Shown piece after piece: positions 8,588-19,276 of a DNA stretch of 64,000 nt. Both the position numbers and the translations under genes were made by a program. Source of the DNA: Nocardioides sp. T2.26MG-1 (GTDB lineage: Bacteria; Actinomycetota; Actinomycetes; Propionibacteriales; Nocardioidaceae); NCBI RefSeq assembly GCF_950101795.1, contig NZ_CATNLZ010000033.1:60916-124915 (forward strand). Reading direction: 5' to 3'. The first letter of the stretch is position 1. Each line of letters opens with the position of its first letter. The notes beneath the pieces are model-generated. The model ran no database searches. It was given only the letters and a program-made list of their open reading frames with translations, and had not been told where the DNA came from.

Positions 8588-9088
8588 GTGAGCACTCGGA
8601 CGGACTTCGACGAGTTCGTCGCGGCCCGCTCGAGCCGTCTGCTGCGCACGGCGTACCTCCTGACCCGCGACCACGCCCTCGCCGAGGACCTGCTGCAGAC
8701 CGCGCTGACGAAGGCGTGGTTCTCGTGGTCCCGGATCGAGGGGGACCCGGAGCCGTACGTCCGCAAGGTGCTCGTCAACACGTTCGCCTCCTGGTGGCGG
8801 CGCAAGTGGAACAGCGAGCACGCGTACGCCGAGCCGCCCGAGGTCGCCCGCTCCGGGGAGCACGACGAATCCGACCAGCGCCAGGACCTGTGGACCGCGA
8901 TGGGCCGGCTGCCCCGCCGCCAGCGGGCGGTGATCGTGCTCCGGTTCGTCGAGGACCTCAGCGAGGCCGAGACCGCCCGCCTGCTCGGCATCTCCCCCGG
9001 CACCGTGAAGAGCCAGACCAGCCGGGCGCTCGCCCACCTGCGGGTGGACCCCGCGCTCGCGACCGAGACCACGGAGGAGCCCTCATGA
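8588..9088 (+). CDS. SigE-family ECF sigma factor (module B)
   Basis: 166 residues. Region 2 is seen in LRTAYLLTRDHALAEDLLQTAL and region 4 in LPRRQRAVIVLRFVEDLSEAET followed by SPGTVKSQTSRALAHLR. GTG 8588 is chosen because GGAGG lies 5 nt upstream; an ATG at 8540 is in frame. The stop overlaps the next gene's ATG (ATGA). Expected to act with the membrane protein that follows; target promoters are unknown apart from the candidate motif in front of it. Confidence 0.9.
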   Translation: MSTRTDFDEFVAARSSRLLRTAYLLTRDHALAEDLLQTALTKAWFSWSRIEGDPEPYVRKVLVNTFASWWRRKWNSEHAYAEPPEVARSGEHDESDQRQDLWTAMGRLPRRQRAVIVLRFVEDLSEAETARLLGISPGTVKSQTSRALAHLRVDPALATETTEEPS

Positions 9089-10356
9089 ACACCCTCGACG
9101 ACCTGCGCACGATCCTCGAGCGGGAGGCGGCCTTCGACGACACCGAGCGGCACGTCCGGCCGGCTGCCGTCCGGCAGCGGGTGCGAACGGTGCGCCGGCG
9201 TCGGGCCGGCGCCGTCGCGATGGCCGCCGCCGTGATGCTGGTCGCCGCCACCGCCGGCGTCGGGGTGCTGCGCAGCCCCTCGTCCCCGGAGCCGGCCGAG
9301 ACGCTCGAGGACGTCCAGGTCCCGCAGCGAATCGACGTGTACGGCTTCCCGTACAAGCTCGCCTCCACGCACCGCGTGGCGGGCGACGGGACCGTTGTGC
9401 TGGACCCGGCGCCCGAGGGACCCACGGCTGTGAGGCTCGTGTCGACCGGCCTCGGCTCGGGTGAGGCCACCCTCTGGTCGGGCTACTACCCGGTCGCGCG
9501 GGTGCGCGGCGGCGAGCAGGTCTCCCCCGCCACGACCGGGGTGGGGGCGAGCGGCCTGCGCGTCGAGTTCGTCGGCACCCCGGACGTCGCCGAGGCCGAG
9601 GTGGCGGTCTACGAGCCCACCGGCGAGCTCGCACCGGGGATCTCCTCCGACGGCGTGGTCTTCCGGCAGCAGTACGCCGGGCACGAGCTCGTCGCCGCAG
9701 CGTTCTCCCGGGGCGCTGACGACGCACGCATCAGCGCCCCGGAGGACCTGGCCGGCTTGGAGACCTCTGCGTACTGCCGGTCTTCGACACCCGGGCTCTG
9801 GCTGCACCAGGACGGTCTCACGGCCGGCGCCACCCCCTGCGAGGACCTCGACGCCGGCGCCGACCCTGGACCGGCGAACGAGTCGGCCTTGGCCCCGCCT
9901 CGCTCCGGTGACGGCTCCATGGCCGTCTACGTCACCCAGGGCGAGGACGGCCCCCGCGCGGCCGGCGTTGATGTGCTGTTCGGCCTCGCCCTCTACCGGG
10001 AGACCGTCGCCCCGACGCGGGTGCTCGGCACGGACGTCCCGCCCGTGCTCGAACAGGCCGGACGCACCTGGCAGCTCACCGACGTCGTGCGCTGGGACGG
10101 GAGTGACTTCTACGAGGTGGACACCTCGGATGACGACGCCCTCGTCGCAGCGGCTTACGTCGGCGCGACCGGCGGGTTCCTGTCCTGGCACGGCGCTCCC
10201 GAGGGAGGCTGGGTCGGGTCCAACGCCAGCGGCCAGGCATCCGACTCCCCGAGCGTGATGTACGCCCCGGTCCTGCTCAGCGGTGACCACACGGTGCAGC
10301 TTCACCTGGAGGGCCCGGACGCACAGGGGCGGTTGCTGGTCTACCGCCCGGTGTAG
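9085..10356 (+). CDS. Membrane-anchored partner of sigma factor (module B)
   Basis: 423 residues: ~40-residue charged cytoplasmic N-terminus (rich in Arg just before the membrane), one membrane segment (~41-58) and a long extracytoplasmic part with two Cys (SAYCRSS and TPCEDL) that could form a disulfide. No enzyme family was recognised. Starts on the last codon of the sigma gene (ATGA overlap). The N-terminal layout is the same as in modules A, C and D although the outer domains differ, as expected for sensors with different ligands controlling related sigma factors. That role is inferred. Confidence 0.75.
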   Translation: MNTLDDLRTILEREAAFDDTERHVRPAAVRQRVRTVRRRRAGAVAMAAAVMLVAATAGVGVLRSPSSPEPAETLEDVQVPQRIDVYGFPYKLASTHRVAGDGTVVLDPAPEGPTAVRLVSTGLGSGEATLWSGYYPVARVRGGEQVSPATTGVGASGLRVEFVGTPDVAEAEVAVYEPTGELAPGISSDGVVFRQQYAGHELVAAAFSRGADDARISAPEDLAGLETSAYCRSSTPGLWLHQDGLTAGATPCEDLDAGADPGPANESALAPPRSGDGSMAVYVTQGEDGPRAAGVDVLFGLALYRETVAPTRVLGTDVPPVLEQAGRTWQLTDVVRWDGSDFYEVDTSDDDALVAAAYVGATGGFLSWHGAPEGGWVGSNASGQASDSPSVMYAPVLLSGDHTVQLHLEGPDAQGRLLVYRPV

Positions 10357-10432
10357 TCAATGGCCCGGCCGGGCCGTTCCGCGGCCGGCGGCGCAGGTGC
10401 AGGATCGGGCGCACCACTCTCGAGGAGGCTCC

Positions 10433-12538
10433 ATGCGCCCGGTCACGTTGCTCGGAGCCGTCGTCGCGACGCTGGTCGTCACCCTCCTCGTCCCGGTCCC
10501 GCCCGCGAGCGCCGCGACGACGTACACCTGGAGCGGCGCCGAGAGCACGGTGTGGGGCAACAAGAAGAACTGGCGTCCCGAGGGCGTGCCCAAGGATGGC
10601 GACGCCGTCGAGCTCGGCCCCGGACCCCGGCCGACGATCACCGACGTCCCCGACATCACCCTCACCAGCCTGAGCGTCACCGGCTCCACCGACGGCCTGG
10701 TGTCGATGACGGGTGAGGGCCAGGTCATCACCGGGAGCCTGCGGTGGAACGGCGGCGACATCAACACCGACCTGATGGTCTCCGCGCCGCCGCTGGACCC
10801 GACCCCGTCGTACATCATGATGAGCGACACGCCGATGCACTTCGGCAACGGCACCAGCAGCCTGACCGGCCACCAGACCCTCACGATCAACAGCACGCTG
10901 TCGCTGATGACCGGGCCGTTGGGCGCCGGGGACGGCCCGTGGCTCACGTTCATGTTCGACAGCAGCATGCGGATCGCGAGCACCGGCAAGCTGCTGGTCG
11001 ACCCCGCCGCGAAGGTGCTGGGCAGCCGGTGCTGCAGCGGCGCCACGTCGACGGTCATCGTCGACGGCACGCTCGAGGTGTTCTCGGCGATCGGCGCGAC
11101 CGGCTCCACCGCACGCCTCGACGAGCTCGGCATCGACCTGGCCGGCGACGTGGTCGTCCCGAAGGGCAACACGCTGGAGATCACCGGCGGGCCGATCCGG
11201 GTGGGCGGGCATGCCGTCAACGGCACCGTGGGCGACGCCGCCCTCAAGGGCGGCGGCACCGTCGACATCAACGAGACCGACGGCGAGGCCTACGACCCCG
11301 CCCACCCGCTGCTACCGGACGGCACCCTGAAGTTCATCGAGGACGGCGAGAAGCTGGGCCTCGACGACGACACGGTGCTGCGGCTCGGTCCGTACACCGA
11401 GGTGTCCGGGGTGGGGAGCATCGTCGGGAAGGGCGCGGTGGAGCTCGCCGGCGCCAGGGTCCGCGGGCGGCTGACGATGGCGGACGCCGTGAAGGCGACG
11501 ACCGAGCCGGGCACCCAGACCACCATCGAGGTCTGGGACCGGACACGGGCCGGGCAGACCGGACTGCTCACGCCCGCCGGTGGGCTGCGCGTCGAGCCGG
11601 GCTCCACGCTGCGGGTGATGGGGGGCGGCGGGCGGCTGGTGATGCCCGACCAGGCCACCCTCGAGGTCCCGGCCGGGGCCGTGCTCGACTCCGGCGGCTG
11701 CTGCACCGACACCGGGCGGGTCACCCTGCAGAAGGGCTCGACGATGAAGGTCGGCGGCGGGGACGGCGGCGATCCCGCAGTACTGCGCTGGGTCGAGCTC
11801 GGCGGCCAGGGCACCGTCGCCCACGCCGGCGCGTCGACGTGGGACCTGGCGGGCACGACGTTCGTCAGCGGGGCCCGGATCACCGGCGAGGGCACGATCG
11901 CCGGCGACGTGCCGGCCGGCCCGGCCGACATCCGCCCGAGCGGGATCCTCACTGTCGACGGCGACCTCACCACCAACATCGCGGGCGTCTACCGGCCCAC
12001 GGTGGCGATCAGCCGGACCGACACGATCGCACCGCAGCGGCTCGTCGTCACCGGCACCGCGGCGCTGTCGGGTCAGCTGCGGCCGATCGGCGACACCACC
12101 TACCCCGTCGGCCGCCGGGTGGTCGTGCTCGAGGCGAGCACCATCACCGGCGGCTACCAGTGCGCCGTCGCCGGCGGGATGATCCTCGACCCCGCCGCCA
12201 CGACCATCGGCCTGCGCGCGATCGAGGCGCGCGTGTCCGACTGCCTCCGGCCGGCGCCCCGGGCGCTGCTCTCCGCGGCGTTCGCCGGCACCCGGCGGAT
12301 CGACCTCCGGATCCCCGACTCCGCCCAGTCGGTGCTGGTCGACGTGACCGTCTCGGGCGCCCAGCGCGGCACCACCTTGAAGCTGTCGGCCGGGCGCGGC
12401 ACCGTGACGCTGCAGGTGCCGCGGCGGCGCACCGTCACCCGTCAGCTGGAGGTGCCGGTGGCGGCCCGGACGAGACTGACCGCCCAGCTCGCCAAGCGCG
12501 CCCGCGTGCGGATCGGCCAGATGGGCTACGCCTTCTAG
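10433..12538 (+). CDS. Secreted repeat-rich protein, probable beta-solenoid
   Basis: 701 residues with a cleavable signal peptide (MRPVTLLGAVVATLVVTLLV, then ASAATT) and a long body of short Gly/Thr/Val-rich strands (SLSVTGST, DGTLEVFSAIG, GTLEVTGGP-like units) resembling right-handed beta-helix or adhesin passenger domains. An early WSG...NKKNW segment resembles the pre-solenoid motif of autotransporter-type repeats. Two vicinal Cys pairs (SRCCSG and GGCCTD) stand out. The last ~100 residues are basic and Cys-free. GAGGAGG sits 5 nt before the ATG. Located after module B with a 76-nt gap, and convergent with guaB. Role unknown, cell surface likely. Confidence 0.75.
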   Translation: MRPVTLLGAVVATLVVTLLVPVPPASAATTYTWSGAESTVWGNKKNWRPEGVPKDGDAVELGPGPRPTITDVPDITLTSLSVTGSTDGLVSMTGEGQVITGSLRWNGGDINTDLMVSAPPLDPTPSYIMMSDTPMHFGNGTSSLTGHQTLTINSTLSLMTGPLGAGDGPWLTFMFDSSMRIASTGKLLVDPAAKVLGSRCCSGATSTVIVDGTLEVFSAIGATGSTARLDELGIDLAGDVVVPKGNTLEITGGPIRVGGHAVNGTVGDAALKGGGTVDINETDGEAYDPAHPLLPDGTLKFIEDGEKLGLDDDTVLRLGPYTEVSGVGSIVGKGAVELAGARVRGRLTMADAVKATTEPGTQTTIEVWDRTRAGQTGLLTPAGGLRVEPGSTLRVMGGGGRLVMPDQATLEVPAGAVLDSGGCCTDTGRVTLQKGSTMKVGGGDGGDPAVLRWVELGGQGTVAHAGASTWDLAGTTFVSGARITGEGTIAGDVPAGPADIRPSGILTVDGDLTTNIAGVYRPTVAISRTDTIAPQRLVVTGTAALSGQLRPIGDTTYPVGRRVVVLEASTITGGYQCAVAGGMILDPAATTIGLRAIEARVSDCLRPAPRALLSAAFAGTRRIDLRIPDSAQSVLVDVTVSGAQRGTTLKLSAGRGTVTLQVPRRRTVTRQLEVPVAARTRLTAQLAKRARVRIGQMGYAF

Positions 12539-12547
12539 GGATACGGG

Positions 12548-14056
12548 CTAGCGTCCGGTGTAGTTGGGCGCCTCGACGGTCATCTGCACGTCGTGCGGGT
12601 GGCTCTCCTTGAGCGAGGCGGAGGTGATCCGCACGAAGCAGCCCTTGTTCTGCAGCTCCGGGATCGTCGCCGCGCCGACGTAGAACATCGACTGGTTGAG
12701 GCCGCCGATCAGCTGGTGCGCGACCGCGGCCAGCGGGCCGCGGTAGGCGACCTGGCCCTCGATGCCCTCCGGCACGATCTTGTCGTCGCTGGTGACCTCG
12801 GCCTGGAAGTAGCGGTCCTTGGAGTAGGACTTCTTGCCGCGGCTCGACATCGCCGCGAGCGAGCCCATGCCACGGTAGGACTTGTACTGCTTGCCGTTGA
12901 CGAAGATCAGCTCGCCGGGCGACTCCTCGCAACCGGCGAGCAGCGAGCCGATCATCACGGTCTCGGCGCCGGCGACGATGGCCTTCGCGATGTCGCCGGA
13001 CTGCTGGAGGCCGCCGTCGGCGATCACGGGTACGCCGGCGGGCTGGCAGGCCAGCGACGCCTCGTAGACCGCGGTGATCTGGGGCACCCCGCAGCCGGTG
13101 ACCACCCGGGTCGTGCAGATCGAGCCGGGCCCGAAGCCCACCTTGACCGCATCGGCGCCGGCGTCGACGAACGCCTGCGCGCCCTCGCGGGTGGCGACGT
13201 TGCCGCCGATCACCTGCACGTGCTTGGTGGCGGGGTCGGACTTGAGCCGGCGGACCATATCGAGCAGCAGCGTCACGTGTCCGTGGGCGGTGTCGGCGAC
13301 GAGGACGTCGACGCCGGCCTCGATCAACGTTGTCGCGCGCTGCCAGGCGTCGCCGAAGTAGCCGATCGCGGCGCCGACCATCAGGCGCCCGGCCGCGTCG
13401 TACGACGCGTTGGGGAACTGCTCGCCCTTGACGAAGTCCTTGACGGTGATCAGGCCGGTGAGGTGGCCGGCCTCGTCGACCAGCGGCAGCCGCTCCCGCT
13501 TGTGCTGGCGCAGCAGCACGGTCGCGTCCTCGCGGGAGATGTCGGAGTCGCCGGTGATGAGCGGCATCGGCGTCATCACCTCGTCGACCTTGGTGGTGGC
13601 CCACTCCGCGACCGGCGTGAAGCGCAGGTCGCGGTTGGTGATCATGCCGAGCAGCCGGTGCTCGGCGTCCACGACCGGGAAGCCGGAGATGCGGTACTCC
13701 CCCGCCAGCTGGTCGAGCTGCTCGAGCGTCGCGTCCGGGCCGATTGTGACCGGGTTGGAGATGATGCCGGTCTGGGTGCGCTTCACGAGGTCGACCTGGT
13801 AGGCCTGGTCCTCGATCGAGAGGTTGCGGTGCAGCACGCCGAGGCCGCCCTGACGGGCCATCGCGATCGCCATCCGCGACTCGGTCACGGTGTCCATCGC
13901 GGCACTGACCAGCGGCACCTTCAGCGAGATCTCGCGGGTGAGCCGCGAGGTCATGTCGATGTCCGACGGCGCCAGGTCGGAGTGACCCGGCAGCAGGAGG
14001 ACGTCGTCGTAGGTCAGGCCCAGGGCGGCGAACTTCTCAGGCAGCTCCACTCCCAC
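12548..14056 (-). CDS. guaB: IMP dehydrogenase
   Basis: Converts IMP to XMP with NAD+, the rate-limiting step of GTP synthesis. 502 residues, full family length: TIM barrel halves around a CBS pair (~97-215), catalytic C314 in GSICTTR, the NAD/IMP segment IADGGLQQSGDIAKAI and the flap with YRGMGSLAAM. Starts at GTG 14056. It is the bifunctional-length partner to the shorter guaB3 at 7.4-8.5 kb, and only 9 bases separate its stop from that of the convergent secreted protein gene. Confidence 0.97.
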   Translation of the reverse strand: MGVELPEKFAALGLTYDDVLLLPGHSDLAPSDIDMTSRLTREISLKVPLVSAAMDTVTESRMAIAMARQGGLGVLHRNLSIEDQAYQVDLVKRTQTGIISNPVTIGPDATLEQLDQLAGEYRISGFPVVDAEHRLLGMITNRDLRFTPVAEWATTKVDEVMTPMPLITGDSDISREDATVLLRQHKRERLPLVDEAGHLTGLITVKDFVKGEQFPNASYDAAGRLMVGAAIGYFGDAWQRATTLIEAGVDVLVADTAHGHVTLLLDMVRRLKSDPATKHVQVIGGNVATREGAQAFVDAGADAVKVGFGPGSICTTRVVTGCGVPQITAVYEASLACQPAGVPVIADGGLQQSGDIAKAIVAGAETVMIGSLLAGCEESPGELIFVNGKQYKSYRGMGSLAAMSSRGKKSYSKDRYFQAEVTSDDKIVPEGIEGQVAYRGPLAAVAHQLIGGLNQSMFYVGAATIPELQNKGCFVRITSASLKESHPHDVQMTVEAPNYTGR

Positions 14057-14076
14057 AGCCTACCGGCGCGCGACCG

Positions 14077-14976
14077 CTAGACCGGCAGCGGCTTGAGGTC
14101 GCGGACGGGCACCCGGACCACCAGGGTGTCGGCGGCCATCCGGATCCGGCCGCGCAGGCCCGCGGCCATCACCATCGGCAGCACCGCCTGGTTGTCCGAG
14201 CGGGTGGTGAGCACGACCTCGTCGGCCCCCAGCGTGGTCGCCAGCCGGGCGGCGTCGACCAGCAGCCGGGTGCCGATCCCTCGGCGCTGCCAGGCCGGGT
14301 CGACCCGCAGGGTCACCGGCCGGACACCGGGCTCCTCGGCCTCGGGCCGCACCACGGCCAGCCCGACCGCGACGCCGTCGATGATCGCGGAGACCGAGTC
14401 GCCGTCCGCGACGTACTCCGGCGTCGCGCCGCCGCCGACCCGGCGCCCCAGGTGGGGGGCGTGCGCGCTCTCCCGCGCTCGCTCGAGCACGTCGGAGACC
14501 AGGTCGGCCATCGCGGTGCCGCGGGCGTGCTCGGTGGCGGTGAACGGTGCCGTACGCCGGACCTGCACCTGGACGTCACCGACGACCATCTCCATGACGT
14601 CCTGCCGGTGCGCGCGGCCGTCGTCGGCGGGGTCGGCCTCGGCGTCGAAGAGCCGCGCCACCACCTCCGGGAACGACATCGGCTGGGTGAGGATCGTGCG
14701 GGCGGCCTGGACGTAGCGGGTCGGCTGGTCGGTCAGCGCGGCCTCGGCGCATCGCATCGCGACCACCGCGAGGCCACCGGCGCCCTCGAGCAGCTCGACG
14801 ACGCGGTCGTCGTCCCAGCCCTCCGGGGTGCGCAGCACCAGCTCGTCGGTCACGGACTCGATGCCCGGGAAGATCTGCAGGCCCAGGATGTTCACGCCGG
14901 CCGCACCACAGCTCGCGGCGATCTGGGCCAAGGCGCCCGGCCGGTCCGGCAGCGACGTACGCACTCTCCACAACAT
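14077..14976 (-). CDS. ACT-domain and GNAT acetyltransferase fusion
   Basis: 299 residues. The first ~75 form an ACT-type ligand-binding domain (RVRTSLPDRPGALAQIA, NILGLQIFPG). The last ~150 form a GNAT domain with the acetyl-CoA loop at VDPAWQRRGIGTRLL followed by ADEVVLTTRSDNQAVLPM. ACT domains usually bind amino acids, so an acetyltransferase controlled by an amino acid is the simplest reading. ATG 14976 was chosen because the ACT domain begins right there. Ends 20 bases before the guaB start, so it may be transcribed with guaB. Confidence 0.85.
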   Translation of the reverse strand: MLWRVRTSLPDRPGALAQIAASCGAAGVNILGLQIFPGIESVTDELVLRTPEGWDDDRVVELLEGAGGLAVVAMRCAEAALTDQPTRYVQAARTILTQPMSFPEVVARLFDAEADPADDGRAHRQDVMEMVVGDVQVQVRRTAPFTATEHARGTAMADLVSDVLERARESAHAPHLGRRVGGGATPEYVADGDSVSAIIDGVAVGLAVVRPEAEEPGVRPVTLRVDPAWQRRGIGTRLLVDAARLATTLGADEVVLTTRSDNQAVLPMVMAAGLRGRIRMAADTLVVRVPVRDLKPLPV

Positions 14977-15118
14977 GGGCCCAGCGTGGCCCGGGCAGGT
15001 TGCGCCACCGGATCGTGCGTGTTTCGCGCACATCACGTCTCCCTGAGAGGGTGCCCGTGGAGTATCTGCGCCGTCGAGCCCGGCTGCGACTGAGTGAGCC
15101 TCGATCGGGGATACCGTG

Positions 15119-15144
15119 CAACCGATGTCGTGGTCACCTCGTTC
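15119..15144 (+). promoter_or_regulatory. CAACC-type ECF-like promoter of module C
   Basis: CAACC (15119-15123), 16 nt, then CGTTC (15140-15144). The sigma ATG begins 7 nt later, so the transcript may be leaderless. Confidence 0.5.
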
Positions 15145-15151
15145 TACTGGC

Positions 15152-15691
15152 ATGGATCGACGCCAGGTGGATGCCGAGTTCTCGGAGTTCGCGGCCGCCT
15201 CGCACAGCCGGCTCCGCAGCACGGCGTACCTGCTGTGCGGCGACTGGGACCGCGCCTCCGACCACGCGCAGGAGGGGCTGATCCGGGTGTACGTCGCCTG
15301 GCCGCGCCTCGTCCGGCGCGGCGGCGAGCTGGCCTACGCCCGCAAGGCGGTGGTGAGCGCGTTCCTCGACGCCAGCCGGAAGCGCTCGAGCACCGAGCGG
15401 CCCCGTGAGCCCGACATCGAGCTGGCGTCCGGTGAGGACGTCGCCGCCCAGGTGTCGGACCGGGCGGCTCTGATGGCGGCGCTGGCCCGGCTGCCGGAGC
15501 GGCAGCGTGCGTGCGTGGTGCTGCGGTACTTCGAGGACCTCGACGTCCGGGAGACGGCCGCCGCGCTGCGCTGCAGCGAGGGCACCGTGAAGAGCCAGAG
15601 CTCGCGGGCGCTCGCGTCGCTGCGGTCCATGTTCGAGAGCGCGTCACGCGACGAGCTCGCCGTGATCGGAGAGAGGAACCTGCCGTGGTGA
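15152..15691 (+). CDS. SigE-family ECF sigma factor (module C)
   Basis: 179 residues with region 2 (LRSTAYLLCGDWDRASDHAQEGL) and region 4 (LPERQRACVVLRYFEDLDVRETAAAL, then EGTVKSQSSRALASLR). It is the most divergent of the four sigma factors, having ASDHAQEG where the others have AEDLLQ. ATG 15152 is preferred over GTG 15116 and ATG 15125, because those starts would lie within the promoter-like motif. The stop overlaps the GTG of the next gene (GTGA). Confidence 0.88.
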   Translation: MDRRQVDAEFSEFAAASHSRLRSTAYLLCGDWDRASDHAQEGLIRVYVAWPRLVRRGGELAYARKAVVSAFLDASRKRSSTERPREPDIELASGEDVAAQVSDRAALMAALARLPERQRACVVLRYFEDLDVRETAAALRCSEGTVKSQSSRALASLRSMFESASRDELAVIGERNLPW

Positions 15692-17028
15692 ACGACCTCA
15701 AACAGCTGCTGCGCGACACCGTCGCGGACGCCCCGCCGGGCCATCTCGACCTCGCCTCGATCGTGGCGACGGGGCACCGTCGGGTCCGGGCACGCCGGAC
15801 CACGGCGTTCGGCGGCGTCGCGCTCGCCGTCGCCGGAGTCGTCGTTGCGGCGTCCCTCGTCGGATCCGTCGGCGGGGACCGCGCCGAGCCGGCGAGCACG
15901 CCGCCCCGGCCGGACGCACCCACCATGCGGCTCGCGGATGCCAAGCGGGCTGTCGAGGGGCGCGACTACGACGTGCTGGCGTCGTACACGAACGAGAACC
16001 TGAACAGGGACAACGGCCAGTACCTCGACGGCGTCACCGACGACGGCCTGATCCTCTTCCGCAACGGTCCCCGGGACGGCACCGGCTGGCAGCAGCACTA
16101 CGCACTCATGGACCCCGCGACCGGCGAGAAGGACTGGCTGCCCGACCTGAAAGGGGTTGGTCAGGACCAGCTGTGGCCGGTCGAACTGGGCGCCGACCAG
16201 CTGGTCCTCGTGTCGTTGGAGAACGGCCTGCGCGGTGCGATGAGGGCGCACGTGTTCGACCGCACGGACCAGGAGTGGCGCACGCTGACCTGGCCGGGCC
16301 TCCCCAAGACCGACTTCCCCCGCGCGCAGCTGGGCCCCGACCATCGGCTGTACGTGAGGATCCCCGCGACCCAGGGCGAGCCACCCGCCGGTGGCTGGCC
16401 GACGGCGAGCGACGGCGAGGCCGACGATGCGGACGCCGCGGGTGACACCTTCCATCTGTGGTCGGTCTCGCTCACCGAATCCTCCGACGTCCGCGACGAG
16501 CAGCTGAGCGTCGGTGACGTCGCGTTCACCGCCTCCTCGATGATGTGGACCGACAGGACCAACGGCGACGCAGGGTCGGTCCACGTGCGCGGCCTCGCGA
16601 GCGGCGACGAGCACTCCTTCGATCCGCACGCGGGCGAGAGGTGCAACCTGCTGGGGTTCGGTGCGACCGACGACCGGGTGGTGATGAGCGAGTACTGCGG
16701 CACCTACGACGACGGGGTGCGGGACGACCGGGTGCAGATCCTGACCGCCGACGGCGCTCAGGTTGTCACCCTCCAGGGCAGCGGGCTGGACGGTGTGCTG
16801 CCCTCCGGCAGCGAGGTCGTCAACGCGTCGGTCTATGCCGGCGACGACGACTCTCGGAGCGGCACCTACGTCTACGACCTGAGCAGCGATCGGTTCCTGC
16901 GCATCAGCGACGGGCTCTCCCAGTGGGGTCTCGGCGGTCCGACCGGGGACGCCCGACAGGTCATGTGGCACACGCCGGTCAACCACCGCAACGGCGCGAC
17001 GCAGTGGGTGGGCCGCCTGCGTGACTGA
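15688..17028 (+). CDS. Membrane-anchored partner of sigma factor (module C)
   Basis: 446 residues: basic N-terminus ending in HRRVRARRTT, one membrane segment (~41-60), then a large extracytoplasmic domain with strand-turn units typical of beta-propellers (YLDGVTDDGLILFRNG, YALMDPATGEKDW, TYVYDLSSDRFLRIS). Two Cys (GERCNLLG and SEYCGTYD) could pair. The GTG at 15688 overlaps the sigma stop; another GTG lies one codon upstream. Ends 8 nt before a 20-bp-stem hairpin. A sensor or regulator role is inferred from the repeated gene order. Confidence 0.75.
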   Translation: MNDLKQLLRDTVADAPPGHLDLASIVATGHRRVRARRTTAFGGVALAVAGVVVAASLVGSVGGDRAEPASTPPRPDAPTMRLADAKRAVEGRDYDVLASYTNENLNRDNGQYLDGVTDDGLILFRNGPRDGTGWQQHYALMDPATGEKDWLPDLKGVGQDQLWPVELGADQLVLVSLENGLRGAMRAHVFDRTDQEWRTLTWPGLPKTDFPRAQLGPDHRLYVRIPATQGEPPAGGWPTASDGEADDADAAGDTFHLWSVSLTESSDVRDEQLSVGDVAFTASSMMWTDRTNGDAGSVHVRGLASGDEHSFDPHAGERCNLLGFGATDDRVVMSEYCGTYDDGVRDDRVQILTADGAQVVTLQGSGLDGVLPSGSEVVNASVYAGDDDSRSGTYVYDLSSDRFLRISDGLSQWGLGGPTGDARQVMWHTPVNHRNGATQWVGRLRD

Positions 17029-17036
17029 TCCAGAAA

Positions 17037-17077
17037 TGACGTTGACCCGCCCGAAACTTTCGGGCGGGTCGACGTCA
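17037..17077. terminator. Bidirectional hairpin terminator
   Basis: Two 20-nt arms around a single base, with one mismatch; the practical loop is AAACTTT. It lies between the convergent module C gene and groEL. Confidence 0.8.
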
Positions 17078-17084
17078 GATGGGA

Positions 17085-18713
<1,629 letters not shown>

Positions 18714-18732
18714 ATCTCTCCTCTAACGAGTT

Positions 18733-18784
18733 CGGGTCGTCCGCCCCACACCGTGCGCGAGACAGGCGTAGGGCGGACGACCCG
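18733..18784. promoter_or_regulatory. Hairpin between groES and groEL
   Basis: Perfect 14-bp arms CGGGTCGTCCGCCC / GGGCGGACGACCCG with a 24-nt loop. Inside an operon it could attenuate transcription, mark a processing site or stabilise mRNA. The same arm sequence recurs at 20448-20499. Confidence 0.7.
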
Positions 18785-18789
18785 GGAAA

Positions 18790-19083
18790 TCAGGAAACGA
18801 CTGCGAGGACGTCGCGCGCGGAGAGGATGAGGTACTCCTCGCCGGCGTACTTGACCTCGGTGCCGCCGTACTTGCTGTAGATGACCTTGTCGCCGACGCT
18901 GACGTCGAGCGGGACGCGGTTGCCGTTGTCGTCGATGCGACCCGGGCCGATGGCCAGGACCTCGCCCTCCTGGGGCTTCTCCTTGGCGGTGTCCGGGATG
19001 ACCAGGCCGGAGGCCGTGGTCTGCTCGGCGTCGAGGGGCTTGACGACGATCCGGTCCTCGAGGGGCTTGATGTTGACCGACAC
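18790..19083 (-). CDS. groES: Co-chaperonin GroES
   Basis: 97 residues, the lid of the GroEL chamber. Motifs: IKPLEDRIVVKPL at the N-terminus, a mobile loop around ASGLVIPDTAKEKPQEG, and VIYSKYGGTEVKY near the end. The start is GTG 19083, with GGAGGT 9 nt upstream on the minus strand. First gene of the groES-groEL operon and preceded by two CIRCE operators. Confidence 0.97.
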   Translation of the reverse strand: MSVNIKPLEDRIVVKPLDAEQTTASGLVIPDTAKEKPQEGEVLAIGPGRIDDNGNRVPLDVSVGDKVIYSKYGGTEVKYAGEEYLILSARDVLAVVS

Positions 19084-19187
19084 TGCTGATCAACCTCCAC
19101 TTTCTGGCACTCGATGTAGTGGGTGGTGCACGTCTGGTGCCTGTCCGTCCGGCACGCCGTCGCGGGGGCCGCGCCGGGTGACAAGCG

Positions 19188-19214
19188 CTGGCACACTCCC
19201 GAGGAGAGTGCCAA
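19188..19214. promoter_or_regulatory. CIRCE-like operator 2
   Basis: On the minus strand TTGGCACTC-N9-GTGTGCCAG, matching the CIRCE form in one full arm and 7 of 9 positions of the other. A probable second HrcA site, overlapping the predicted groES transcription start. Confidence 0.7.
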
Positions 19215-19219
19215 CTCAG

Positions 19220-19249
19220 AAACTAGCACTCGCGGCAACTGAGTGCCAG
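19220..19249 (-). promoter_or_regulatory. groES promoter with CIRCE operator 1
   Basis: CIRCE at 19223-19249: CTAGCACTC-N9-GAGTGCCAG, seven arm positions complementary and 9-nt spacer exact. On the minus strand a -35-like CTGGCA and a -10-like TAGTTT, 18 nt apart, use the outer ends of this CIRCE, so HrcA binding would block RNA polymerase directly. Confidence 0.8.
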
Positions 19250-19276
19250 CGGGCCCCCGGATGACAGGATCCGGGG

